Shown: one piece after another, positions 1-5,590 of the stretch
Position numbering within the stretch: the stretch's first letter is position 1
Layout of the letters: the number at the start of each line of letters is the position of its first letter
NCBI GenBank assembly: GCA_031290325.1
Contig: JAITNU010000160.1
Coordinates: forward strand, 1 to 5,590
Source: Treponema sp.
GTDB taxonomy: Bacteria > Spirochaetota > Spirochaetia > Treponematales > Breznakiellaceae
Direction of reading: 5' to 3'
Length of the DNA: 5,590 bases
Notes under the pieces: generated by a model
Seen by the model: the letters and a program-made list of their open reading frames with translations, nothing else
Told to the model about the DNA's origin: nothing
The model's database searches: none
Made by a program: the position numbers and the translations under genes

Positions 1-1623
1 GGATTTATACAAACGGAGGAAGAATGTAAACGGGATGTGGAGGTACTCAATAAAGTCTTTACGGAATTAAGCCAGATTTTTCAAACCGCCGAATGGTTTT
101 CCAGTAGGTTTGTCGCCAGGGGACTTATGGGGTATTTCGCCGGAGGTATAGCAAGGCCCCGGGATTATGTCAGTTTGGCGCAGATGTACGATGATACTAA
201 CCACATGGTCCCTGCCCTGGAATCGGTTATTGTCATACACCATGGCAAGGTTATCTTTGAACGGGGGCCCGCCCTGGATTCGGATATTCCCGAATACCCC
301 GGTGATATTGAATCGGTGCTCCAATCGGGCCATGACCGCTTGTGGACTTCGACCAGAAAACTGAATTTCTTTTTCAAAACCAGGAATAATAATGAGGTTC
401 TGCCCTATTATCAGGTATTTCACTACAGCCTGAGCGATGATCCGCTGGTGCTTTTTATCGGCCTTAACGAAGAGGAACTCTACAATCATTACAGCCCTTA
501 CAGTAAGGGATCTATGTTTTTGGTAAGGAGCGACGGCGTCATTCTTTCGTCGTCCGAAAAAAATCTGCTGGGGAGTATTTATCCGCCGGAATTGACTGCC
601 CGGTTTAGCGGGCCTTCGGGGTTTATCCACACCAATGACAACAGGGTGATTATCTATACACAAGGATACAACGGCTGGTACTTGATCAATCAGGTTCCCT
701 GGGACTATTACCGAAGAAACCGAAGCGGCTCCTATGTCATGGTGATTCTTGCGGCGGTTCTGGGCGTAATCTTTGCCGCGGTTTGCCTTTTAATGCAGCG
801 GCGTTTTATCTTTAATCCCCTCAGCAATATGCTTGTCGAAATGAACCAGTTCAGTGAAGGAAATCTGCAGCCCCAAATGTCCTACAAATCACAGGATGAA
901 ATAGGGCAAATCAACCAGGAAGTGGAGAAGGTCTTTAAAAGGGTGAATGATCTCATCCATGAACTCTATATAAATAAAATTTATAATCAGGAGGCTACAT
1001 TAAAACTTTTTACATCCCAGATAAATCCGCACTTCCTGTACAATACCCTGGATTCCATCCACTGGAAGGCGGTACAGAATAAAGATTACGAGGTAAGCGA
1101 TCAGATAGAAGCCCTTTCGGATCTTTTCCGCCACATGCTGAGCAAGGGGAATGACATGGTAACCCTTGAACAGGAAGTCAGGCAGCTTGAAAACTATCTT
1201 GCTATCATGAGTTTTCGTTACGGAAACCGGCTTAACTGTACGATCAGCGTCCCTGAGAGCTTGATGAATGTACAAATACCCAAGCTGATACTCCAGCCCA
1301 TTGTGGAAAACGCCATACTCCATGGCATCGATCAGCGTACTGAAGACGGGAAGATCGATGTCAGCGCCCAAAAAGACGAAGGGCGCCTCCGCGTCAGTGT
1401 CGGTGATAACGGCATCGGGGCGGATGCTGAAACGATTAACCGGATGCTCCAGGACAAGGATGTATCCCACAATATGTTTGCCCTTAAAAACATCAATCAG
1501 CGGATCAAACTGCGCTGGGGGGATCTCTACGGTATTCATTTTGAAAGCACGCCGGGAACAGGAACCATTGTAACCGTGATAATGCCTTTGGAGGAAATCC
1601 ATGCGACTTCTCATTTTGGATGA
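1..1623 (+). CDS. YesM-type sensor histidine kinase, 5' end outside window
   Basis: Membrane sensor kinase that should autophosphorylate on histidine and pass the phosphate to the regulator encoded next. The frame is open from base 1, so the gene is cut by the window edge; the first candidate start, GTG at 37, has no well-spaced ribosome site and would leave no first membrane helix. Numbered from the first codon in the window (540 visible residues): about 1-240 is an extracytoplasmic sensor region, possibly Cache-like; 244-266 is a membrane helix; about 267-322 is a HAMP linker with DEIG at 299-302; the His_kinase H-box has PHFLYN with the phospho-acceptor His344 (codon 1030-1032). The ATPase domain has an N-box (VEN, Asn437), a G1 box DNGIG at 469-473 and a final GTGT at 519-522. 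The usual G-x-G-L of the G2 box reads MFAL (492-495), which is unusual. The family normally has a first membrane helix just before the sensor region, presumably slightly upstream of the window. The family and orientation are clear; the ligand is unknown. Confidence 0.93.
   Translation, partial: GFIQTEEECKRDVEVLNKVFTELSQIFQTAEWFSSRFVARGLMGYFAGGIARPRDYVSLAQMYDDTNHMVPALESVIVIHHGKVIFERGPALDSDIPEYPGDIESVLQSGHDRLWTSTRKLNFFFKTRNNNEVLPYYQVFHYSLSDDPLVLFIGLNEEELYNHYSPYSKGSMFLVRSDGVILSSSEKNLLGSIYPPELTARFSGPSGFIHTNDNRVIIYTQGYNGWYLINQVPWDYYRRNRSGSYVMVILAAVLGVIFAAVCLLMQRRFIFNPLSNMLVEMNQFSEGNLQPQMSYKSQDEIGQINQEVEKVFKRVNDLIHELYINKIYNQEATLKLFTSQINPHFLYNTLDSIHWKAVQNKDYEVSDQIEALSDLFRHMLSKGNDMVTLEQEVRQLENYLAIMSFRYGNRLNCTISVPESLMNVQIPKLILQPIVENAILHGIDQRTEDGKIDVSAQKDEGRLRVSVGDNGIGADAETINRMLQDKDVSHNMFALKNINQRIKLRWGDLYGIHFESTPGTGTIVTVIMPLEEIHATSHFG
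1590..1595 (+). promoter_or_regulatory. Ribosome binding site of the response regulator
   Basis: GGAGGA lies inside the end of the kinase gene, five bases before the ATG at 1601. It supports the start that makes the regulator overlap the kinase by 23 bases. Confidence 0.8.
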
Positions 1624-2350
1624 TGACCTCCAGATACGGGAGGGGATTGAAAAGGGCATAGACTGGAAAAGCCTGGGGTTTGATGAAGTCCGCAGCGCCG
1701 CGGATGGCATAGAGGGCTTGAAAATAGCAAGGGAATTACAGCCTGACATAGTTCTTTCCGATGTACGTATGCCCGGTATGGACGGTTTGGAATTTCTCCT
1801 TCAGATAAAAATTCTCTTTCCCAAGATTAAAGTAATGCTCATTTCCGGCTACGATGATTTTGAATACCTCCAGAAGGCGGTCCAGTATCAGGCCGACGAT
1901 TATGAATTAAAACCAATTAAGGTACGGAACCTCATTAAGCGGATCCAGGAACTTCAAGAAAAGATACACGCCGAGGGGAAAAAAAGCACAGAGGACGCCC
2001 CTGTCGGGGAAAAATACAGCCTCCGTATTACCAAAGCGATTAACTATATCCATGCCCATCTCTTTGAGTATTTAAGCGCCGAAGGACTTGCGAAACTAAT
2101 CGAAGTAACCCCCAATTATTTCAGCGCACAGTTTAAAAAGGAAACAGGAACGGCCTTTAAGGCGTATGTCAACGAGGAACGACTCCGCAACGCCGCGTGG
2201 CTTTTGAGTTTCACCAGTGAACAAATTACCTTAATCGCCGAAAAAACCGGCTATCATGATTACATTTATTTTTCCCAGATTTTTAAGAAACGCTTCGGCT
2301 GTTCCCCCAGCGAATACCGCGCCGGCAAGGAACCCGATCCCGTACAATGA
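1601..2350 (+). CDS. YesN-like response regulator, receiver plus AraC-type DNA-binding domain
   Basis: Cytoplasmic transcription regulator, 249 residues, expected to be phosphorylated by the kinase encoded just upstream. The receiver domain spans about 1-120: acidic pocket Asp7-Asp9, phospho-acceptor Asp54 in the SDVRMPGMDG motif, the switch Ser82 in LISGYDDF, and the conserved Lys104-Pro105. A short charged linker (about 121-138) leads to an AraC/XylS-type double helix-turn-helix (about 141-241); the second half carries the typical GY-x4-YFSQIFKKRFG-x-SPSEYR signature. Many YesN proteins are 350-550 residues with an extra middle domain; this one joins receiver and DNA-binding domain directly. 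The ATG at 1601 has a good ribosome site and overlaps the kinase end in another frame, which suggests translational coupling. Its probable targets are the transporter genes downstream, through the intergenic region at 2351-2453 (inference). Confidence 0.94.
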   Translation: MRLLILDDDLQIREGIEKGIDWKSLGFDEVRSAADGIEGLKIARELQPDIVLSDVRMPGMDGLEFLLQIKILFPKIKVMLISGYDDFEYLQKAVQYQADDYELKPIKVRNLIKRIQELQEKIHAEGKKSTEDAPVGEKYSLRITKAINYIHAHLFEYLSAEGLAKLIEVTPNYFSAQFKKETGTAFKAYVNEERLRNAAWLLSFTSEQITLIAEKTGYHDYIYFSQIFKKRFGCSPSEYRAGKEPDPVQ

Positions 2351-2395
2351 CCTCTTTTTTGTAGAAAATCATATAACTTTGTTGAATTTTCATAA

Positions 2396-2424
2396 TTGTC
2401 TGCCGGAGATTTGTCTTTTACACT
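2396..2424 (+). promoter_or_regulatory. Candidate sigma-70-type promoter before the binding-protein gene
   Basis: TTGTCT (2396-2401) and TACACT (2419-2424) are separated by 17 bases; each matches four of six consensus positions. Transcription would start near 2431, leaving a leader of about 23 bases that contains the GGAGGA ribosome site. The match is weak, as would suit an activator-dependent promoter, and AT-rich DNA gives such matches by chance. An alternative -10 (TAAAAT at 2427-2432) has no partner at proper spacing. Confidence 0.3.
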
Positions 2425-2443
2425 GATAAAATCATTTATATTT

Positions 2444-2449
2444 GGAGGA
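2444..2449 (+). promoter_or_regulatory. Ribosome binding site that sets the binding-protein start
   Basis: GGAGGA is four bases before the ATG at 2454. A TTG codon at 2442 opens the same frame four codons earlier, but it overlaps this site and has none of its own, so ATG 2454 is preferred. Confidence 0.85.
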
Positions 2450-2453
2450 TTTT

Positions 2454-3719
2454 ATGAAAAGTACAGTACGAATCACATTGTTTTTCGGGCTGGTTCTGAT
2501 GCTGGGGTTGGTTCAGAATAATCTGGGCGCCGGCGGTCAGGGGCAGACAAAGTCAGGGAGCGGGAAAACCGATATGGTTATCATGATTGATACCGCTGAT
2601 AATACTGTTTTTCGAGAAAAGATCATTCCGTTGCTCATTAAAAAATTTCCGGAAATTAACTTTATTTCAAAACTTCGCGATTCCACCCAGCAGGAAAAAA
2701 CCATTAAAGCCGCTTTTACAGCCGGAGAATCGGTGGATATTGTATCATACTGGCCTACTGAAATGAGAAACTTTACCGAAGGCAATATGGCCCTGGACTT
2801 AACCCCCTATCTTAACGCGGATCCTCAATGGAAAAATCCCTGGGGGGACACCATTAAAGTGGGAGAATATGACGGAAAGATCATAGCGGTCCCCTATGGC
2901 ACAGTATATCCCATGATACTGATAAACAGGGACCTTGCGGCAAAGGCAGGGGTCACGGTAAAGGATCAGTGGACATGGAACGAATTCCTTGAAGCCTGCC
3001 GGAAAATAAAAACCGCCATGCCCGATGTCTATCCGATAGGAGTTAACGGCGAATGGGCCTGCTGGTTCACCCGGAATGGCCTTATGCAGGTATGGGACAA
3101 CGAAGCGGAACTGGAAGCCTTTTGCGCCGGTAATGTTCCCTTTACCGATCCCCGGGTAAAGACCGTATTTGACAATGTCAAATCCCTCTATGACAACAAT
3201 TACCTCTATCCCGGAGACGGCGCCCTTGCCGCCACCAACGACCAGATAGTCTCTGCCTTTGTCAGGCAAAGGGTCGTTATGATGCCCTATGTGAACAGCA
3301 TGGTGTCAAACGCAAAGCGCGATACTATCGCCGGGGCCTTTGACACCGCGATTCTCACCTGGCCCAACATGGGTAAATCTTCCATGAACTACCTGATTAC
3401 GAATGCCGACGGGTACTTCGTTATGTCCAATACCAAACAGCCGGATAAGGCCATTGAGGTTCTCAAGTACCTTACCGGCCAGGAAATAATGCAGCTTCTG
3501 GCCGATAACGGAGCAGTTGTACCGGTCAGCGGGATTAGGTCCTCGGATCCCGACTATGCCCTCTACGGCAGGGATTTATCCTTGGCATATCCTACCGAGG
3601 TCGTTAAAGCCTCCACGGAAATTTTTGATTATATACTTTACCATACTCCGGCGAATTATATACTCTACGGGCAGCAGGCGCTGAATGAACTTGAGGCTTT
3701 GAGGGAAAAACTTAAATAA
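2454..3719 (+). CDS. Extracellular solute-binding protein of a CUT1-type (sugar) ABC importer
   Basis: Captures the substrate outside the cytoplasmic membrane and delivers it to the two permeases encoded next. From ATG 2454 it has 421 residues, normal for family-1 solute-binding proteins. An export signal is visible: Lys2 and Arg6, a hydrophobic core at about 7-20, then NNLGAGGQ, with possible cleavage after Ala26, followed by a flexible Gly/Ser/Lys linker to about residue 39. There is no lipobox cysteine; the only cysteines are at 182, 203 and 224. The mature part shows family features: an early beta strand (MVIMIDTAD), DIVSYWPTE (95-103), LDLTPYL (114-120), DGKIIAVPYGT (140-150) with LINRDLAAKAG (156-166), WTWNEFLEACRKI (173-185), and the late GYFVMSNTKQPDKAIEVLKYL (320-340). 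The context (YesM/YesN-like pair before, two permeases after) supports carbohydrate uptake, but the substrate cannot be read from the sequence. Confidence 0.93.
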   Translation: MKSTVRITLFFGLVLMLGLVQNNLGAGGQGQTKSGSGKTDMVIMIDTADNTVFREKIIPLLIKKFPEINFISKLRDSTQQEKTIKAAFTAGESVDIVSYWPTEMRNFTEGNMALDLTPYLNADPQWKNPWGDTIKVGEYDGKIIAVPYGTVYPMILINRDLAAKAGVTVKDQWTWNEFLEACRKIKTAMPDVYPIGVNGEWACWFTRNGLMQVWDNEAELEAFCAGNVPFTDPRVKTVFDNVKSLYDNNYLYPGDGALAATNDQIVSAFVRQRVVMMPYVNSMVSNAKRDTIAGAFDTAILTWPNMGKSSMNYLITNADGYFVMSNTKQPDKAIEVLKYLTGQEIMQLLADNGAVVPVSGIRSSDPDYALYGRDLSLAYPTEVVKASTEIFDYILYHTPANYILYGQQALNELEALREKLK

Positions 3720-4607
3720 ATGAACAAGCTGGGCTGGAAAGTTACCGGGGTAGGCGTGTTATTCATGCTCCCCGGTATCATCATGATCCTTTTCACCATC
3801 GTCATTCCCCTTGTGTGGAACCTTGTCCTTTCATTCATGGAATGGAACGGCGGCTCTCGCATGACGTTTGTAAAGTTAAACAATTATTTCCGTGTATTCA
3901 CCGAACGTCAAGGCTACGGAACAATACTTAATTCTCTTTTTATCGGGATTGTATCTACCATAGTCGCGATGGTGCTGGGGATCTTTCTGGCTCTTTCGGT
4001 ATACCGTCTTACCAGCAAAGAATCCACCTTTTGCCGTTTTGTGTACTTCAGTACCAGCATGATGCCCATGACGGTTGTGGGCCTCCTCTTTGCTTTTGTG
4101 CTTGCCCCTGACGGCGGACTGGTCAATTCTCTGCTGGAATTCCTACACCTGGATTTTCTCAAGCAGGGCTGGCTCTCCAATCCGAAAATAGTAAACTGGT
4201 CCCTGGCCTTTGTACAGGGCTGGAAAGCATCCGGTACCATCATGATGCTTTTCTACACCGCCCTTATCAGAATCCCCCCCTCTTTTTTTGAAGCGGGAAA
4301 ACTGGAAGGCGCCGGGTATTTCCATGAACTCAAGCTGATAATCATGCCTCTCATGAAACCCGCCCTTGCCCTGACCCTTTCCATGATGCTCCTCTGGTCA
4401 TTCAAGTCTTACGACATAGTCTGGACCATGACCAGAGGAGGGCCCGGGGATGTTTCCGAAACCGCGCCGCTCAGGATGATCACCATTGGTTTTTCTTTCG
4501 GCCAGTTTGGCTATGCCGCGGCCATTGGGGTAGTGCTGACTATTCTGGTGAGCGTCTGCATCGGTATGGGCCGCTGGATTACCCGGGGAGAGGCCTATGA
4601 GTACTAG
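3720..4607 (+). CDS. ABC transporter permease, first CUT1 subunit (UgpA/LplB type)
   Basis: Integral membrane subunit of the importer, 295 residues, forming the channel together with the permease encoded next. About six hydrophobic segments are visible: roughly 9-39, 68-95, 106-129, 160-182, 211-235 and 262-285. The cytoplasmic EAA loop that docks on the ATPase is at 191-210 (EAGKLEGAG followed by the LIIMPLMKPA stretch). The segment after it, SYDIVWTMTRGGPG (230-243), is typical of the A-type subunit of CUT1 systems, which usually reads close to FD-x-[IVL]-W-x-MT-x-GGP. The start codon follows the stop codon of the binding-protein gene with no base between. The only ribosome-site candidate, GAGGG at 3701-3705, is 14 bases away, so translation probably depends on ribosomes finishing the gene before. 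Substrate unknown; sugar or oligosaccharide likely from the family. Confidence 0.95.
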   Translation: MNKLGWKVTGVGVLFMLPGIIMILFTIVIPLVWNLVLSFMEWNGGSRMTFVKLNNYFRVFTERQGYGTILNSLFIGIVSTIVAMVLGIFLALSVYRLTSKESTFCRFVYFSTSMMPMTVVGLLFAFVLAPDGGLVNSLLEFLHLDFLKQGWLSNPKIVNWSLAFVQGWKASGTIMMLFYTALIRIPPSFFEAGKLEGAGYFHELKLIIMPLMKPALALTLSMMLLWSFKSYDIVWTMTRGGPGDVSETAPLRMITIGFSFGQFGYAAAIGVVLTILVSVCIGMGRWITRGEAYEY

Positions 4608-5448
4608 AAGTCTTTCAGGGAAATCATTCACCTTTGAATCGCTGCTGCGGCTTATTATGCTGCTCTTTGTCGCGGTATATTTAATTCCGATACTCTTTTC
4701 TTTATCCACTTCTTTTAAAAGCCAGGCGGAATTTTACCGTAACATCTGGGGACTTCCCAAAGAGTTCAAATTCGATAATTACACCAAGGCGTTTACAACA
4801 GGACGAATCGGTGATTACTTTATAAACAGTGTCATCATCGCCGCCCTCTCGCTGGTACTTATTCAGATCTGTTCCCTCCTTATGGGCTATGCCTTGGCGC
4901 GATTGCAAATACCCGGCGCAAATATCATTTTAATGGCTCTTTTAGCCATACAGGTACTCCCAACCGAATCGGAGATAGTCCCTCTGTACATCATATTCAC
5001 CAGGATGGGGCTGTTCAAAATCCCCTACTGGGGGATCATCCTGGCATACGTAGGCTGGTCTGTGCCGGGGACATCCATTATCATGAAGAATTTCTTTGAC
5101 ACTATTCCCGCTGAACTTATGGAATCCGCCCGGCTTGACGGCTGCGGCGAACTGCGGACCATGGTGCAGATCATACTTCCCTTAATGAAAAGCGCTATGG
5201 CCACCTGTTTTGTGTTTAATTTCAATTTTGTATGGGGAGAACTGATGTGGGCACAGATCGCTACAGCCCTTACCAATAGGGGTATCCCCCTTACTATCGG
5301 GCTCCTCAGCTTCCGGGGAATCTATGGCACCCAGTGGCCCATGCTTTCAGCGGCTATCTGCATCGTGATGATACCCCTCTTCGCAGCCTTTCTCTTTACT
5401 CAGAAATATTTTGTCGCGGGGTTAACTGCCGGCGGCGTAAAAGGTTAA
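4597..5448 (+). CDS. ABC transporter permease, second CUT1 subunit (UgpE/MalG type)
   Basis: Partner channel subunit, 283 residues. Hydrophobic segments lie at about 16-38, 76-100, 108-132, 145-163, 200-216 and 248-268. The EAA loop is at about 173-198 (ELMESARLDGCGE, then IILPLMKSA), with Cys183 in the position usually held by Ala or Ser. The C-terminus QKYFVAGLTAGGVKG matches the QRYFVxGLTAGAVKG ending typical of the second subunit of CUT1 systems, which supports a full-length call. The ATG at 4597 overlaps the first permease by 11 bases and has GGGGAG at 4585-4590 with adjoining GAGG as a ribosome site, so the two subunits are likely made in equal amounts. No ATPase gene follows directly; the CUT1 ATPase is often shared and encoded elsewhere. 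Confidence 0.95.
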   Translation: MSTRSLSGKSFTFESLLRLIMLLFVAVYLIPILFSLSTSFKSQAEFYRNIWGLPKEFKFDNYTKAFTTGRIGDYFINSVIIAALSLVLIQICSLLMGYALARLQIPGANIILMALLAIQVLPTESEIVPLYIIFTRMGLFKIPYWGIILAYVGWSVPGTSIIMKNFFDTIPAELMESARLDGCGELRTMVQIILPLMKSAMATCFVFNFNFVWGELMWAQIATALTNRGIPLTIGLLSFRGIYGTQWPMLSAAICIVMIPLFAAFLFTQKYFVAGLTAGGVKG

Positions 5449-5459
5449 TACTACTTTAT

Positions 5460-5464
5460 GAGGG
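5460..5464 (+). promoter_or_regulatory. Ribosome binding site of the last, partial gene
   Basis: GAGGG stands seven bases before the ATG at 5472. The 23-base gap after the second permease holds nothing else recognisable, so the gene is probably read on the transporter transcript. Confidence 0.65.
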
Positions 5465-5471
5465 TAGATCT

Positions 5472-5590
5472 ATGAAAATAATCAAGGCAAAAGAAACAAT
5501 CAACGCCAAGGATCGGGTGCAAAAAACCTTTGCCCACGAAAAGACTGATAGGGTTACCATTGGATATGATACCAAAGCCGCTATTCACCG
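5472..5590 (+). CDS. Uroporphyrinogen decarboxylase-family protein, N-terminal fragment
   Basis: Thirty-nine codons and two further bases are in the window; the gene continues past the right edge. After about 12 leader residues the stretch KDRVQKTFAHEKTDRVTIG resembles the opening of URO-D-family proteins, which commonly reads (R/K)-x-RV-x-x-x-(F/L)-x-H-x-x-x-DR-(V/I)-P. Here the usual Pro after DRV is Thr. This superfamily contains true heme-pathway decarboxylases and also corrinoid-linked methyltransferases such as MtaA/CmuA types. Members beside transporters and with this style of N-terminus are generally not the heme enzyme; a methyltransferase or uncharacterised role is more likely (inference). 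Catalytic residues are outside the window, so neither activity can be confirmed. The in-frame ATG with its ribosome site makes the start fairly firm; the family call rests on a short stretch and is moderately sure. Confidence 0.65.
   Translation, partial: MKIIKAKETINAKDRVQKTFAHEKTDRVTIGYDTKAAIH

Larger units (their letters stand above)
2351..2453 (+). other. AT-rich intergenic region, probable control region of the transporter genes
   Basis: This is the only gap of note in the window, 103 bases, much richer in A and T than the flanking genes. It begins with a T-run (TTTTTT at 2355-2360), but no convincing GC-rich hairpin precedes it, so I do not call a terminator. AAAATCAT occurs at 2365-2372 and again at 2428-2435, 63 bases apart, and TTGTCT occurs at 2396-2401 and 2411-2416, 15 bases apart. 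GAAAAT (2364-2369) and ATTTTC (2386-2391) form a weak inverted pair. An AraC-type regulator usually binds direct repeats, so the region is a natural target for the regulator encoded just upstream, but no operator can be assigned from one sequence. Confidence 0.5.

Noticed and set aside
15..29. Good ribosome site GGAGGA followed by ATG at 24 and an immediate TAA, a start-stop element
   Set aside because: It lies inside the kinase reading frame (codons for Glu-Glu-Glu-Cys-Lys), and one such chance match carries no further support.
37..39. GTG as the true start of the kinase
   Set aside because: The frame stays open to base 1, the nearest GGAGGA (15-20) is 16 bases away, and this start would leave out the first membrane helix that the extracytoplasmic sensor needs.
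67..663. Long antisense open frame of 198 codons under the kinase sensor region
   Set aside because: It is opposite a clear protein family member, has no recognisable domain and is best explained by codon bias of the sense strand.
1000..1749. Antisense open frame of 249 codons across the kinase-regulator junction
   Set aside because: It is fully opposite conserved kinase and receiver motifs, shows no family resemblance and has no convincing ribosome site that I can see.
2330..2362. Terminator after the regulator gene (T-run at 2355-2360)
   Set aside because: No stable GC-rich hairpin directly before the T-run could be found by eye, so read-through into the transporter genes remains possible.
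2442..2453. TTG start four codons before the binding-protein ATG
   Set aside because: The codon overlaps the GGAGGA ribosome site itself; ATG 2454 is correctly spaced and gives a normal signal peptide beginning MKST.
5458..5475. Five-codon mini-frame ATG to TGA whose stop overlaps the URO-D start as ATGA
   Set aside because: It has no ribosome site before it and the peptide is too short to judge; its bases are the ribosome site and spacer of the next gene.

Overview
The window holds one tightly packed operon-like array, all on the + strand: a sensor kinase, its response regulator, a three-gene sugar-type ABC importer (binding protein plus two permeases), and the start of a uroporphyrinogen-decarboxylase-family gene. 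No RNA genes, mobile elements, CRISPR arrays or convincing terminators are visible. The set resembles the YesM/YesN two-component systems that sit beside CUT1-class carbohydrate transporters in Firmicutes and spirochetes. Balanced base composition (judged by eye), strong GGAGG ribosome sites, and a binding-protein leader that ends in a Gly-rich AGGQ stretch without a lipobox cysteine remind me of host-associated Treponema, for example termite-gut species. A Clostridia- or Paenibacillus-like source is not excluded. The organism call is an inference from style, not from a marker gene.

Layout: positions 1-1623 encode a YesM-type histidine kinase whose N-terminus lies off the left edge. Positions 1601-2350 encode a short receiver plus AraC-type DNA-binding regulator that overlaps the kinase by 23 bases. 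A 103-base AT-rich gap (2351-2453) is the only sizeable non-coding stretch and the likeliest place for a transporter promoter and regulator binding. The binding protein (2454-3719), first permease (3720-4607) and second permease (4597-5448) follow with a zero-base junction and then an 11-base overlap. After 23 bases, a URO-D-like reading frame starts at 5472 and leaves the right edge.

Likely working model (inference): the kinase senses an extracytoplasmic ligand, possibly a carbohydrate or aromatic/methylated solute, and phosphorylates the regulator at Asp54. The regulator then acts on the 2351-2453 region to control the importer and the downstream enzyme. The transporter ATPase is not in the window and is either farther downstream or a shared subunit encoded elsewhere.

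No wholly new system is obvious. The points most worth a second look are the degenerate G2 box of the kinase, the coupling of a URO-D/methyltransferase-like gene to a CUT1 importer, the binding protein without a lipobox, and small repeats in the intergenic region.
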